Positions 18,086 to 27,236 of a DNA stretch of 64,000 bases are shown in pieces (positions within the stretch are counted from its first letter, which is position 1; each line of letters opens with the position of its first letter). The position numbers were made by a program, and so were the translations under genes. The stretch is from JBPCIX01 sp051005875 (lineage in GTDB: Bacteria; Actinomycetota; CADDZG01; JAHWKV01). The stretch is taken from the NCBI GenBank assembly GCA_051005875.1, contig JBPCIX010000022.1, positions 1-64,000 on the forward strand, read 5' to 3'. The notes under the pieces were generated by a model, which did no database searches, had not been told where the DNA came from, and was given only the letters and a program-made list of their open reading frames with translations.

Positions 18086-18781
18086 ATGCCACATTCAACC
18101 AAGCTGGTGTCTAACGCCAACGCCGGACGAATTCTACTTCTGATCGCAATGTTGGCCTCGGTTGCCGCGTTTGCGGTTAGCGCGACCGCGGCGGACACAT
18201 GCCCGGTGACGGCCACGATTTTGGGAACCGACGGTGATGACAACCTTGTCGGGACTTCCGGTGACGACTTGATCAACGGCGGCGGCGGGAACGACAGAAT
18301 CGAGGGCGGCGACGGGAACGACACCATCTGCGGTGGCGCCGGGAATGACAGAATCGAGGGCGACGACGGGAACGACACCATTTTCGGCGGTGCGGGCGAC
18401 GATCGTCTTGAAGGCGGTGCGGGCGACGATACCGCCGACGGTGGCACCGGGAATGACAAAATCGACGGTGGCGACGGCAATGACACGATTTTGGGCGACG
18501 CAGGCGACGACAAGCTCAAAGGTAGAAACGGCATCGACAACATCGCCGGTGGCGACGGGAATGACAAGATCCATGGTGGAGACGGTAACGACATCCTCGC
18601 TGGCGACGCCGGGGAAGACCGGATCAAAGGTGGCGACGGGCAAGACGTCGTTGACGGAGGAGCCGGCAACGACAGGATAAGAACCCGAGACAACGAGGTT
18701 GACAACGTTAACGGAGGCGCCGGCGACGACAAGTGTCGTGTCGACGACATCGACACGCCCGTGGCCAGCTGCGAACTCTAA
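18086..18781 (+). CDS. Secreted RTX-type calcium-binding repeat protein
   Basis: A 231-residue exported protein. The signal (ILLLIAMLASVAAFAVSATAA) is followed almost entirely by about 18 nonapeptide repeats of the GGxGxDxxx type (for example GGDGNDTICGGAGNDRI), which form a parallel beta-roll that folds on binding Ca2+ outside the cell. No catalytic domain is attached, so it is a pure RTX module. Unlike typical RTX proteins it has a Sec-like signal peptide rather than a C-terminal type I export signal. A few Cys residues occur (DTCP, TICGG, DDKCR, VASCEL). The ATG at 18086 is nine bases after AGGAGG; an upstream in-frame ATG at 18053 lies before the ribosome site and is rejected. It overlaps the next surface-protein frame. 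Confidence 0.9.
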   Translation: MPHSTKLVSNANAGRILLLIAMLASVAAFAVSATAADTCPVTATILGTDGDDNLVGTSGDDLINGGGGNDRIEGGDGNDTICGGAGNDRIEGDDGNDTIFGGAGDDRLEGGAGDDTADGGTGNDKIDGGDGNDTILGDAGDDKLKGRNGIDNIAGGDGNDKIHGGDGNDILAGDAGEDRIKGGDGQDVVDGGAGNDRIRTRDNEVDNVNGGAGDDKCRVDDIDTPVASCEL

Positions 18782-19647
18782 CCAGCGCCTTATCGTCCAA
18801 ACTATGTTTGGCCATTTTTGGCGCACTGGCTATCCTTTGGGCCACGGCAGTGGCTCAAGCGGTGGACGGCCAGGCATTTGAACGAACTCCAGAATCGGGG
18901 CCTCGCGGTACCCGTATAAGCACAAAAGGCACCTGCGAAAGCGTGGACGGCAGGTCCGGCCAGACGATCGCACTATTCGTCCAAAGAACCTCAGACGCTT
19001 CAGTCATTGCGGCCGGAGAATTTGATGTTCTGTCAAATGGGTACTGGAGCGGCAAAGTAACAATCCCCAAGATCGATTCCCTGGGCAGGCAGGTCGAGCC
19101 CGGCGATTACGTCATGCGGGCGGACTGTGAGTTTGGCGATGACTATTTCGAGGCGGAATTCACCTACGCCGACCAAATTTTTACCGTAACCCCAGGTGAC
19201 ATACCGGGCTGTGAGAATTCATGCGATCTAGGCCCCAGCTTTGTCGACTGCGCCAACAACGGTGCTTGCGAAGCAGGTTCCTCGGCCCCCGGAAACAACC
19301 CGGGCGCCTCGCAATCGCCAAAGCAAGCTGCGGCAAGCGTAGCGGCGAAGGCCGACGCTACGAAGACCGCCAATGGCACACCCGTCGCGAATGCGCCGGG
19401 GACGGCCGGGAGCACCGTGGCCCCACCAGACGCGGTCTTATCAGCAGGGGAACTGCCGGTAATCCAACTAGCCGGCGGAGATTCTGAGGACCCTAAAACC
19501 GACACCGCGCAAAGCCCCGCAGAGCCATCCTCGTTGGCGATCAAACAAACCGGGTCTCGCGCAAAAGCGACAGCAGCAGGCCTGGCCCTAGCAGTAACGG
19601 CCCTGCTCGCTTTTTCCCTCGTTAGAAGAGCCCGAAAAGCCGTTTAG
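18733..19647 (+). CDS. Exported surface protein with C-terminal membrane anchor
   Basis: I do not recognise the family. The product has a signal-like segment (LCLAIFGALAILWATAVAQA), an Ig-like beta-sandwich region (about 45-150; TPESGPRGTRISTKGTC, VEPGDYVMRADC), a small Cys cluster (GCENSCDLGPSFVDCANNGAC), a long Ala/Pro/Thr-rich spacer and a C-terminal hydrophobic helix followed by RRARKAV. This head-stalk-helix-basic tail plan recurs in the genes at 52640, 53365 and 57079. The start is uncertain: the GTG at 18733 overlaps the RTX gene by 49 bases, and the signal would also work from a later non-ATG codon. Translational coupling with the RTX gene is likely. Confidence 0.75.
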   Translation: MSCRRHRHARGQLRTLTSALSSKLCLAIFGALAILWATAVAQAVDGQAFERTPESGPRGTRISTKGTCESVDGRSGQTIALFVQRTSDASVIAAGEFDVLSNGYWSGKVTIPKIDSLGRQVEPGDYVMRADCEFGDDYFEAEFTYADQIFTVTPGDIPGCENSCDLGPSFVDCANNGACEAGSSAPGNNPGASQSPKQAAASVAAKADATKTANGTPVANAPGTAGSTVAPPDAVLSAGELPVIQLAGGDSEDPKTDTAQSPAEPSSLAIKQTGSRAKATAAGLALAVTALLAFSLVRRARKAV

Positions 19648-19665
19648 GGCCTGACTTCGATTCCC

Positions 19666-19796
19666 AAGTATTCCGGAGTGCCGGGGGGGGGAATCGAACC
19701 CCCCCAAGTATTCCGGAGTGCCGGGGGGGGAATCGAACCTTCCCAAGTATTCCGGAGTGCCGGGGGGGGAATCGAACCCCCCTAAGTATTCCGGAG
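19666..19796 (-). repeat. Array of three extra tRNA-Leu 3' ends
   Basis: Directly downstream of tRNA-Leu, a 39-40-bp unit is repeated three more times. Each unit holds the T-arm and the 3' acceptor strand of the tRNA (cassettes about 19758-19782, 19719-19743 and 19679-19704 on the reverse strand) plus the same 15-base flank, CTCCGGAATACTTGG or near it. The middle cassette has two changes in the T-stem. Each cassette keeps a run of 8-9 G (forward strand). The open frame through the array is not coding. Origin could be slippage or repeated integration at the tRNA 3' end. Confidence 0.88.
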
Positions 19797-19879
19797 TGCC
19801 GGGGGGGGGAATCGAACCCCCATGGGCTTGCACCCAATGGTGTTTGAGACCATCGCGTCTACCGTTCCGCCACCCCGGC
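19797..19879 (-). tRNA. tRNA-Leu (CAA)
   Basis: A full 83-base class II tRNA on the reverse strand: acceptor GCCGGGG/CCCCGGC with discriminator A, anticodon stem ATGGT/ACCAT around CTCAAAC (anticodon CAA), a long variable arm TGGGTGCAAGCCCA, and T-arm GGGGGTTCGATTCCCCC. CCA is not encoded. Its 3' end is repeated three times just downstream. Confidence 0.95.
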
Positions 19880-19949
19880 CTTAGGCGAGTTTACAGGCCC
19901 AGACCTCCGCTTCGGAAGACGCAGGCCTGGTCGGGGTACAAGCAGGCGG

Positions 19950-20600
19950 CTAGGACGGGATATGGCGCGGAAAGCTCGGGTTGGTTTCTGTACAGGTTAG
20001 TTTTAGGACTCCCGGGCTTGTTTGGACTTGCGGTATGCACCCTACTAACGGCAGCCGGAGGAATTTCAGGGGGGGCACCTTAACGGTGACCGGCAGTGAG
20101 CCGGACGTCTTAAACCTCAGGGATCCCGGGCCCGTTGCACTTATCATGCCTTTCACCCGGAAGCCGGGCCCTGCCACGGTTACTCCGCCGGCATCGAAGA
20201 TGAAATTGAAGCCGCGGGGAAGGACTTTCGAGACTTCCTCCTGCCTAATAGCGACCGAAACCTCAATGCTGTCAATTGAAGAGACCACGACTTTTTGCTG
20301 CGAGAGCGAAGCGCCGCGGTCCACACGGATCCCATTAAGGACGGCCTCGACCCTATCGGCCGTAACCGGGCCGAGAGGCACCCTATCGCTTGCGATTGTC
20401 GCACGGCGGATTGTGCTGTCCGTCAGCAGGTCCAGAACCAGCGGTTTGCTCAAGCTCACTTGGGGGTCGGTAATTAATGGCTCCCGCTCTTCGATGTAGC
20501 CGGCCATCCTTTCTTCCGCGTAAGCCCCCGCAAGCATTTCTGCGCCTATGTAGGCGACTAATACCAAGGCAACGGAAAACAAAAGCAAGCGCTTTAGCAT
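19950..20600 (-). CDS. DUF2993 / LmeA-like envelope protein
   Basis: A 216-residue exported or membrane-anchored protein with one N-terminal hydrophobic helix (LLLFSVALVLVAYIGAEML). The rest matches the DUF2993 pattern: repeated strands such as PLVLDLLTDSTIRRATI, VEAVLNGIRVDRG and VVVSSIDSIEVSVAIRQEEVSK, and a lipid-binding TULIP-like fold is expected. In mycobacteria LmeA of this family supports lipomannan elongation; that role is not proven here. It follows trpA by 18 bases on the same strand, so it is probably the last gene of the nadA-hisI-trp operon. Confidence 0.75.
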   Translation of the reverse strand: MLKRLLLFSVALVLVAYIGAEMLAGAYAEERMAGYIEEREPLITDPQVSLSKPLVLDLLTDSTIRRATIASDRVPLGPVTADRVEAVLNGIRVDRGASLSQQKVVVSSIDSIEVSVAIRQEEVSKVLPRGFNFIFDAGGVTVAGPGFRVKGMISATGPGSLRFKTSGSLPVTVKVPPLKFLRLPLVGCIPQVQTSPGVLKLTCTETNPSFPRHIPS

Positions 20601-20618
20601 CTAGAAGTCATGTGAATA

Positions 20619-21410
20619 TCAAGGCGTCACGGAATCCAGTGATACCCGTATCTGCTTGGACAAGGCCACGGCGCCGTCCAGGTCTCCCGCCAGAACAAGT
20701 TTGACGATTGCGCTGCCAACTATTACCCCGTCCGCGTAAATTGCAGCCTGGGCTGCTTGATCGCCGCTCGATATGCCTATCCCCAGCAGAACCGGCGCGC
20801 TCGCGTGATGCTTGATTTTGGCAACCACCTCCTCGGCGGCCGCGGCCAGCTCAATCTGTTCGCCCGTCACGCCGAGCCTGGAGACCGCGTAAATCCACCC
20901 TTGGGACTTCTTGGCCAGCATCGCCGCACGCTCCGGCGGAGTGCTTGGGGCGATCATTTGAATATGAGCGATGGATTTGCGCCGCAGCGCAGAATCCAGA
21001 TCGCCGGATTCTTCGAATGGCAAGTCCGGAACAATCACTCCCTGAATTCCGGCATCGCTCATTGTTGCTGCGAACTTCGGAATCGTCAGGTGGTGAACTG
21101 GATTAAAGTACGTCATCACAACCGCAGGGACCGACGACTCCCGCAGGGCCTCGGCGACCAATTTGAGGCAACTCGGCAGCGTCACGCCTAAGGCCAGAGC
21201 CCTTTGGGACGATTCCTGAATTATCGGACCATCCATGATTGGGTCCGAGAATGGAACTCCAACCTCAATCGCGTCTGCGCACCACGACAACTCTGAGAAC
21301 AAATCTATGAATGCCTGCGGCGATGGGAGTCCGGCCGTCAGATACGGCACGAAAAGTTTCCTACCCTTTGCGACCTTAGCCTTCAATTGCTGCTCGAGTG
21401 GGCTCTTCAA
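20619..21410 (-). CDS. trpA: Tryptophan synthase alpha subunit
   Basis: Cleaves indole-3-glycerol phosphate and passes indole to TrpB, in the cytosol. The 263-residue TIM barrel has the catalytic Glu and Asp in [17 protein letters not shown] (about 46-62), the phosphate loops near [14 protein letters not shown] and the C-terminal [11 protein letters not shown] and [11 protein letters not shown]. The length is normal. The start overlaps the trpB stop by four bases (ATGA), as expected for two subunits made in equal amounts. Confidence 0.97.
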   Translation of the reverse strand: MKSPLEQQLKAKVAKGRKLFVPYLTAGLPSPQAFIDLFSELSWCADAIEVGVPFSDPIMDGPIIQESSQRALALGVTLPSCLKLVAEALRESSVPAVVMTYFNPVHHLTIPKFAATMSDAGIQGVIVPDLPFEESGDLDSALRRKSIAHIQMIAPSTPPERAAMLAKKSQGWIYAVSRLGVTGEQIELAAAAEEVVAKIKHHASAPVLLGIGISSGDQAAQAAIYADGVIVGSAIVKLVLAGDLDGAVALSKQIRVSLDSVTP

Positions 21411-22636
21411 CGAACTCCCAGGGCCCGGGCGGCTATTTCAACGTCCTTGTCTCCCCGCCCGGAAAGACAAACGAGAACATCTTTGCCTTCACCCAACTCT
21501 GCGGCCAGGTCCACCGCGCGAGCAAGAGCATGAGCAGGTTCGAGGGCAGGGAGAATGCCCTCGGTCCGGGCCAGGGCCTGAAATGCAGCAAGGGCCTCAT
21601 CGTCGGTGGCGGTCAGGTAGTCAACCCGGCCCGAGTCCTTCAGTTGCGAGTGCTCCGGCCCAACACCCGGATAATCGAGGCCGGCCGATATCGAGTGAGC
21701 AGGGGAAATTTGGCCGTCGGAATCCTGCAGAAGATATGAGCGCGCTCCGTGCAAAACTCCGGGAGAACCTTCCGTCAAGGTCGCGCTGTGGCGATCCTCA
21801 GAAAGATCTTCCCCTGCTGCTTCGACCCCGTAAATGGCTACCTTTCTATCTTTAAGGAAAGCCCGAAACATTCCTATCGCGTTCGAGCCGCCACCGACGC
21901 ACGCGACCACAGCTTCGGGGAGCTTGCCATTCGTTTCCAAAAACTGAGCCCGCGCCTCGTTGCCTATGACGCTCTGAAAGTCTGCAACCAGGGCCGGAAA
22001 AGGGTGAGGGCCCACTACCGATCCGATCACGTAATGGGTTGTGGCGACGTTGGTTACCCAATCTCTCAGCGCTTCGTTTATAGCGTCCTTCAATGTTTGT
22101 GTCCCCGCCCGGACCGGCACCACTTCGGCCCCCAGCAGTTTCATTCGGGCCACGTTTAGAGCTTGGCGCCGAGTATCCTCGCTGCCCATGTAAACGACAC
22201 ATGGGATTCCAAACCACGCAGCGGCCGTAGCCGTCGCGACGCCGTGCTGGCCCGCGCCGGTTTCGGCGATTACGCGCTGTTTGCCCATTTGTTTTGTCAG
22301 TAGAAGCTGGCCGATTGTGTTGTTGATTTTGTGTGCACCGGTAAACGCCGCGTCCTCGCGTTTCAGCCAGATTCGCGCGCCCCCGGTTTCCTCCGACAGG
22401 CGCGATGCGAGGTACAAAGGAGTCGGCCGTCCGGCAATTTCACGATACAGACGAGCCAATTCGCTGAGGAACGCCTTGTCCTTGAACGCTGCCAGCCGGG
22501 CCTTGTCCAGGTCCAGCAATGCCGGCATCAGCGCCTCGGGAACGAACTGTCCCCCGTACTCGCCAAACCGACCCCTCTCGTCGGGCGCCGCCAGGGCTTT
22601 TCGCGCCCTCGCAGCTGCTTTTGTCGCTTTAGCCAT
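21407..22636 (-). CDS. trpB: Tryptophan synthase beta subunit
   Basis: PLP enzyme joining indole and serine to give tryptophan. The signature is present in order: [18 protein letters not shown], the PLP lysine in [26 protein letters not shown] and the phosphate-binding [10 protein letters not shown]. The frame remains open to 22708, but the ATG at 22636 ([13 protein letters not shown]) overlaps the trpC stop by eight bases and gives 409 residues, the usual size; the N-terminal extra 24 residues of the longer frame lie within trpC and are not expected. It is translationally coupled to trpC and trpA. Confidence 0.97.
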   Translation of the reverse strand: MAKATKAAARARKALAAPDERGRFGEYGGQFVPEALMPALLDLDKARLAAFKDKAFLSELARLYREIAGRPTPLYLASRLSEETGGARIWLKREDAAFTGAHKINNTIGQLLLTKQMGKQRVIAETGAGQHGVATATAAAWFGIPCVVYMGSEDTRRQALNVARMKLLGAEVVPVRAGTQTLKDAINEALRDWVTNVATTHYVIGSVVGPHPFPALVADFQSVIGNEARAQFLETNGKLPEAVVACVGGGSNAIGMFRAFLKDRKVAIYGVEAAGEDLSEDRHSATLTEGSPGVLHGARSYLLQDSDGQISPAHSISAGLDYPGVGPEHSQLKDSGRVDYLTATDDEALAAFQALARTEGILPALEPAHALARAVDLAAELGEGKDVLVCLSGRGDKDVEIAARALGVR

Positions 22637-23462
22637 TGCCGGCCGCCTGGCCGTCGGTCTGGTGGCCGTCGGTCTCATAGTCGGTCCCGAGCAACTCTGC
22701 CATGGCACGTGCGGGATCTTCTGCGCGCATTAGCGCCTCGCCAACCAGAATGGCATCGACCTCCGCATTTTCTAGCTCTTCCACATCTTTTCTTGACTTT
22801 ATGCCGCTCTCGGCGACCATCACCGTCTCGCGCGGAATTTCCCGTCGCAGCCTAATTGCGAGCGAGGTATCTACTTCGAAGGTTTTTAGATCGCGCTGAT
22901 TTACTCCAATCACCTCAGGGTCCACTTCAAAGGCTCGCTCTAGCTCATATTCATCGTGCACCTCAATCAAGGGACAAAGCTCGTATGCGCACGCTGCCTC
23001 GAACAGTTCTTCGAACAACCCTTGATCGGGCAGAGCGGCCAGGATCAGTAGAGCTGCATCGGCGCCCGCCAGCCGGGCTTCGGCCATCTGGTAAACGTCA
23101 ACGATGAAGTCCTTGCGAAGAATCGGAAGGGAACTGCCCGATCGAGCGCCGGCGATGTCTTCCAGGCTTCCGTGGAAAAATTCAGGCTCGGTCAGAACGG
23201 AAATGGCTCTTGCGCCTCCGGCCTCGTACGAAGCCGCGATTTCGGCAGGCTCGACGCCGGCGCGAATTTCCCCAGCCGAGGGCGACCAGCGCTTTATTTC
23301 GGCAATTACCGACATCCCTTCTAGCCGAAGCGCAGCCACAAAGTCGCGGGGTTTGGGAGTGTGAAAGGCATCACGGTCCAAATCGTTGAGCGATCGCTGC
23401 TTAATTTGACGCTCAACGCGGGCACGGGTCGAGCCCAGAATATTTTCCAGGAAACTGGTCAC
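22629..23462 (-). CDS. trpC: Indole-3-glycerol-phosphate synthase
   Basis: Closes the indole ring from CdRP in tryptophan synthesis. The 277-residue TIM barrel shows [16 protein letters not shown] with the catalytic Lys, [13 protein letters not shown] with the second Lys, the central strands [16 protein letters not shown] and [15 protein letters not shown], and [12 protein letters not shown]. Both ends overlap neighbours (trpE by four bases, trpB by eight). trpD, trpF and trpG are not in the window. The C-terminal tail of about 15 residues ([14 protein letters not shown]) is low-complexity. Confidence 0.97.
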   Translation of the reverse strand: MTSFLENILGSTRARVERQIKQRSLNDLDRDAFHTPKPRDFVAALRLEGMSVIAEIKRWSPSAGEIRAGVEPAEIAASYEAGGARAISVLTEPEFFHGSLEDIAGARSGSSLPILRKDFIVDVYQMAEARLAGADAALLILAALPDQGLFEELFEAACAYELCPLIEVHDEYELERAFEVDPEVIGVNQRDLKTFEVDTSLAIRLRREIPRETVMVAESGIKSRKDVEELENAEVDAILVGEALMRAEDPARAMAELLGTDYETDGHQTDGQAAGNG

Positions 23463-24961
23463 ACGAAATCCTTTTCCCGGCGCTCGGCCATTGCCGCCGC
23501 GGTCAGGACTGCTCTTGCCTTATTCAGCGTTTCTTCCCACTCGGTCGCCGGATCGGAATCGGCTACTATTCCGGCCCCCACCTGAATGTGGCACATGCCG
23601 TCCAAAATATAGGCGGTACGCAAGGCAATGCAGGTGTCGAGGTTGCCGGAAAGATCAAAATACCCAACCACGCCCGCGTAGGGGCCGCGCCGGGTGGGCT
23701 CCAGCTCATCGATTATTTCCATCGCCCTTATCTTCGGTGCCCCCGAAACAGTACCTGCCGGAAAGGATGCGTAAAGGGCGTCCAAAGCAGTTTTACCGTC
23801 GGCCAGATGGCCCGCAACTTGCGAAACCATGTGCATCACGTGTGAATAACGCTCTACCTGCATCAGCTCTTCAACCTCCACACTGCCGAAGTCTGAGACC
23901 CTGCCAATATCGTTTCTGGCGAGGTCGACCAGCATCACGTGCTCGGCGCGCTCTTTTTCGTCATCAACGAATTCCTTTTCGATCTCAAGATCTTCTTCGT
24001 CGGTCCGGCCCCTCGGCCGCGTGCCCGCGATCGGGCGCTGTATGACTCTACGGTCGTGAACCTTGATCAACGGCTCCGGCGACGAGCCGAGCACGGTTAT
24101 TTCCGGGTGGCTCAGATAAAACATGTACGGACTTGGATTCACAAGTCTAAGCATTCGGTACATTTCAAATGGATCATTATTGAGCGGAGTTGAGAAACGG
24201 TGGGCAACCACGACTTGAAAGATGTCACCGGCCAGCATGTGCTCCTTGGCCGCCTCAACTGCGCTCATGTATTCCTGCCTGGTCATGGTTGAAGGGGGAA
24301 TCTCAGGGTCGACCGGCGTTAGGTCGAGCGGGTGATAGGGCAAGGGTTCCCCGAGTTTGGAAACGAGATCGTCGGTGCGTTCAACGGCAGCTTCATAGGT
24401 TTCCCCTCCAACTACATTTGCGACGACCGTGATCCTTTGGCGAAGATGATCGAAAGCCAGAACCGACCGGGGAAACATCAACATCATCTCGGGCGGATCC
24501 AGGTCCGCCGTGGTGGTTTGGGGCAGGTTCTCCAGGTAGTTCACCACGTCGTAGCCTAGATAACCGACGGTGCCGACGAATAGAGGCGGCAAGCCTTCAA
24601 GAACAGGGGCCGTCAGGCTGGCCAGCACCTCGCGCACCGCCTCCAGGGGATTCTTGCTTTGAATGTCGGCTGAAACTTCTCCGCTTAACCTCGTTTCGCC
24701 GCCGCGCGACGTCATCACTAAGAATGGGTCCAGGCCGATAAAGGAATAGCGGCCCCAGCGCTCCCCCTGTTCCACCGACTCCAGAAGAAACGAGGCTTTA
24801 ACGCCCTTTACTGTCGAGCGACCCAGTTTCATGTAAGCCGAGACGGGAGTTTCCAGATCCGCCGCCACCTCACGCCAGATGGGCACAACCGAAAAGTTGC
24901 GCGCTAAGGATTCGAACTCACTTTTCGTGACCTTGTACTCAGAATGCTCGCTTGGAGCCAA
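23459..24961 (-). CDS. trpE: Anthranilate synthase component I
   Basis: Converts chorismate to anthranilate using ammonia from a TrpG partner, which is not in this window. The 500-residue protein has the N-terminal feedback region containing [18 protein letters not shown], where the LLES motif of Trp-sensitive enzymes is intact, so inhibition by tryptophan is likely. The chorismate-binding domain carries [34 protein letters not shown], and [19 protein letters not shown]. The start is probably the TTG at 24961, 21 bases after hisI; there is no closer ATG. It overlaps trpC by four bases. Confidence 0.96.
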   Translation of the reverse strand: MAPSEHSEYKVTKSEFESLARNFSVVPIWREVAADLETPVSAYMKLGRSTVKGVKASFLLESVEQGERWGRYSFIGLDPFLVMTSRGGETRLSGEVSADIQSKNPLEAVREVLASLTAPVLEGLPPLFVGTVGYLGYDVVNYLENLPQTTTADLDPPEMMLMFPRSVLAFDHLRQRITVVANVVGGETYEAAVERTDDLVSKLGEPLPYHPLDLTPVDPEIPPSTMTRQEYMSAVEAAKEHMLAGDIFQVVVAHRFSTPLNNDPFEMYRMLRLVNPSPYMFYLSHPEITVLGSSPEPLIKVHDRRVIQRPIAGTRPRGRTDEEDLEIEKEFVDDEKERAEHVMLVDLARNDIGRVSDFGSVEVEELMQVERYSHVMHMVSQVAGHLADGKTALDALYASFPAGTVSGAPKIRAMEIIDELEPTRRGPYAGVVGYFDLSGNLDTCIALRTAYILDGMCHIQVGAGIVADSDPATEWEETLNKARAVLTAAAMAERREKDFV

Positions 24962-24982
24962 GGAATTCGATTTAGGTTTCAG

Positions 24983-25318
24983 TTATAACTCGCGATAAAA
25001 GCAGGTGCGCTCACCGGTATGGCAGGCCGGCCCGGCGGGCCGAACCTTGACCAGCAAAACGTCGGCATCACAGTCAAAAAGGATTTGCTCCACCCGCTGT
25101 AGGTTGCCTGAAGTCGCGCCCTTGTTCCACAGCTCCTGGCGGCTCCGGCTCCAGAACCAGGTCGTCTTTTGGTCAAGGGTCAGCTGCAAGGACTCAGCGT
25201 TCATCCATGCGAGCATCAACACATCACCATTTTCGAAGTCTTGCACGATCGCGGGCACCAGCCCATTCGCATCCCATTTTAGATTCTGAACAGATTCGAT
25301 CATCGAGGCTGCTGCCAC
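24983..25318 (-). CDS. hisI: Phosphoribosyl-AMP cyclohydrolase
   Basis: Third step of histidine synthesis, opening the purine ring of PR-AMP. The 111-residue protein is complete for the single-domain form (no HisE fusion): [35 protein letters not shown], and the metal-binding Cys/Asp set in [11 protein letters not shown] and [10 protein letters not shown]. The first codon is a GTG that overlaps the nadA stop (TAGTG); an internal ATG at 25303 could also serve. It is separated from the main his cluster by nadA, nadC and the LysM gene. Confidence 0.96.
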   Translation of the reverse strand: MAAASMIESVQNLKWDANGLVPAIVQDFENGDVLMLAWMNAESLQLTLDQKTTWFWSRSRQELWNKGATSGNLQRVEQILFDCDADVLLVKVRPAGPACHTGERTCFYREL

Positions 25319-26307
25319 TAAACTATGTCGATCATTCTTTGCAGTGCGAGGCGAGCGCGATCTGCAATCCGTCGTGGAACGGTTACCTCATAGACCATGT
25401 TTTCGAGGCTGTTCAGCAGATTGGCCGGAGTGTTTTTCTTCATGTACTGACAGATGGCAGCCTCGTTGGCTGCAATGAATTCTTTGTCCGGATTCGCCTT
25501 ACGCAACCCGTGCAGCAGCCCGGTTTCAGTCGCGACGATGAACTGCGTTGCGTCGCTTACTTTGGCTCGCCGTTGCATGCCGGCGGTCCCCAGCATGAAG
25601 GTGCGTTCAGCGGGCAGGTCGCCCGTCGAAGCAAGATACAGGGCCTTGGAAGCACAGCCGCATTCAGGGTGGATATGAAGTTCGGCGCCTGGATGCTCGT
25701 TCAGCGTCTGAGTTATGTCGGAGGGCTCGATGCCTGCGTGAACATGGCACTCCCCCATCCAAATGTTTAGCTTGCGCCCAGTCATTCTCTCGAGGTGCGC
25801 CCCCAGAAACATATCGGGCAAGAAAAGGATCTCTTTGTCCCGAGGAATGGATTCGATGATTTTGGGCCCGTTTGCCGATGTACAGCAATAGTCCGACTCG
25901 GCTTTGACCTCCGCTGACGTATTTACGTAGGAAACTACCACCGCATCAGGGTGCTCTGCCTTCCAGGCACGAAGTTGCTCCCCGGTAATTGTCTCGGCGA
26001 GCGAACAGCCCGCCGCCGGATCTGGAATAAGCACCGTCTTATCGTAGGAAAGGATCTTGGCAGTCTCGGCCATAAAGTTCACGCCGCAAAAAACAATGAC
26101 GTCGGCGGATGTTTCCGCCGCCTTGCGCGAAAGCTCCAGTGAGTCACCCACGATGTCGGCGACCTCTTGAATCCAGGGCACTTGATAGTTGTGGGCCAAA
26201 ATCACCGCATTGCGCTTTACCGCAAGCGCCCTCACCCGCGCCGACCACTCCTCGAACGAGGCTAGTGGGGCGGCCCACTGAACAACGTCTTTGTCAACGA
26301 TCGCCAT
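25318..26307 (-). CDS. nadA: Quinolinate synthase
   Basis: Condenses iminoaspartate and dihydroxyacetone phosphate to quinolinate for NAD synthesis, using a [4Fe-4S] cluster. The three cluster Cys are visible in [20 protein letters not shown] and [13 protein letters not shown], and [27 protein letters not shown] is the family N-terminal block. The frame extends to 26466, but its first 53 residues are Ser/Arg-rich and overlap the divergent nadC side, so the ATG at 26307 (329 residues) is preferred. A TACAAT box lies five bases before it. nadB is not adjacent; nadC is divergent instead of downstream. Confidence 0.95.
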   Translation of the reverse strand: MAIVDKDVVQWAAPLASFEEWSARVRALAVKRNAVILAHNYQVPWIQEVADIVGDSLELSRKAAETSADVIVFCGVNFMAETAKILSYDKTVLIPDPAAGCSLAETITGEQLRAWKAEHPDAVVVSYVNTSAEVKAESDYCCTSANGPKIIESIPRDKEILFLPDMFLGAHLERMTGRKLNIWMGECHVHAGIEPSDITQTLNEHPGAELHIHPECGCASKALYLASTGDLPAERTFMLGTAGMQRRAKVSDATQFIVATETGLLHGLRKANPDKEFIAANEAAICQYMKKNTPANLLNSLENMVYEVTVPRRIADRARLALQRMIDIV

Positions 26308-26362
26308 ACCCCATTGTACGGTTGAAGACTTCCCCTGGGCAGACTTAGTACACAATGCCTTG

Positions 26363-27202
26363 ATGCACACTTTGGATCGAAGCGAGCTGGATGAACTCGT
26401 CCGCCGCGCATTGGCCGAGGATTTGGGCGATGCAGGCGACATCACCACCAAGCGAATAATTCGCATTGATCAGCCCGGAAAGGGCCGAATAGTCTGCAAG
26501 CAGGCTGGGATTCTTGCCGGCCGGCCGGTGGCCGACGCTGTATTCAACGCCGTGGATCGCTCCCTTGTGATCGAGTGGCTAGCCGAGGAAGGATCGGAAA
26601 TACTCCCCGGTACCGACCTGGCGCTCCTGCATGGCCGGGCCAGAGCCATCTTTGCCGCAGAGCGTGTGGCCCTCAACTTCCTGCAGCACCTTTCCGGGGT
26701 CGCTACGGTCACAAGCAAATACGCTGAGCCCTGCTTGAAATACGGTGTGAAGTTGCTTTGCACTCGAAAGACCCTGCCGGGACTAAGAACAGTTGAACGC
26801 TACGCAGTCGCCGTGGGGGGCGGCCAGATGCACAGAGCAGGCCTTTTTGATGCCATCTTGATCAAGTCGAACCACTCAAAGCTGGCCGGTAGCCTCGGCG
26901 AGGCGGTGCGGAGAACCAAAGCCAACCCGAACCTGTCGGCTGAGGTCGAAGTGTCTGACATGGAAGGGCTGGAAGAAGCTATCGAGGCGGGAGCAGACAG
27001 CATCCTGCTCGACAACGCTGGGCTCGACTTGATCAAGAAAGTAGTTGCCCGCACTCGCGGGAATATCTACCTGGAAGTTTCCGGAGGCGTGAGCTTAAAA
27101 AATATCGCCGCCATCGCCCGCTTGAAGCCCGACGCGATCTCGGTAGGCGCACTCACGCACTCGGCCCCCTCGATTGACCTCGCACTGCACATGTTTACCT
27201 AA
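26363..27202 (+). CDS. nadC: Nicotinate-nucleotide pyrophosphorylase (carboxylating)
   Basis: Converts quinolinate and PRPP to nicotinate mononucleotide in NAD synthesis. Signatures: EDLGDAGDITTK near the N-terminus, AAERVALNFLQHLSGVATVTSKY, TRKTLPGLRTVERYAVAVGGGQMHRAGL and IKSNHSK. 279 residues, normal. The frame is open from 26291, but the ATG at 26363 fits the family start. It is divergent from nadA with only 55 bases between, and CATTGT (26312-26317) / ACAATG (26352-26357) form a loose inverted pair in that gap, a possible shared regulatory site. Confidence 0.96.
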   Translation: MHTLDRSELDELVRRALAEDLGDAGDITTKRIIRIDQPGKGRIVCKQAGILAGRPVADAVFNAVDRSLVIEWLAEEGSEILPGTDLALLHGRARAIFAAERVALNFLQHLSGVATVTSKYAEPCLKYGVKLLCTRKTLPGLRTVERYAVAVGGGQMHRAGLFDAILIKSNHSKLAGSLGEAVRRTKANPNLSAEVEVSDMEGLEEAIEAGADSILLDNAGLDLIKKVVARTRGNIYLEVSGGVSLKNIAAIARLKPDAISVGALTHSAPSIDLALHMFT

Positions 27203-27236
27203 CCACGGCACCACGGCGGCAGACCGCGCATTAACT

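Noticed and set aside
18061..18826. Long reverse-strand frames opposite the RTX gene
   Set aside because: They arise because the GGxGxD repeat codons stay open on the other strand; the forward frame has signal, ribosome site and known repeats.
19588..19837. Reverse-strand open frames with a repeated GTPEYLGGFDSPP pattern
   Set aside because: They are translations of the repeated tRNA-Leu 3' ends and run through the tRNA itself; no ribosome site or coding character.
26291..26466. Longer nadA and nadC frames crossing each other
   Set aside because: Ser/Arg-rich extension in nadA and extra residues in nadC lie in the shared intergenic region and are absent from the family cores.
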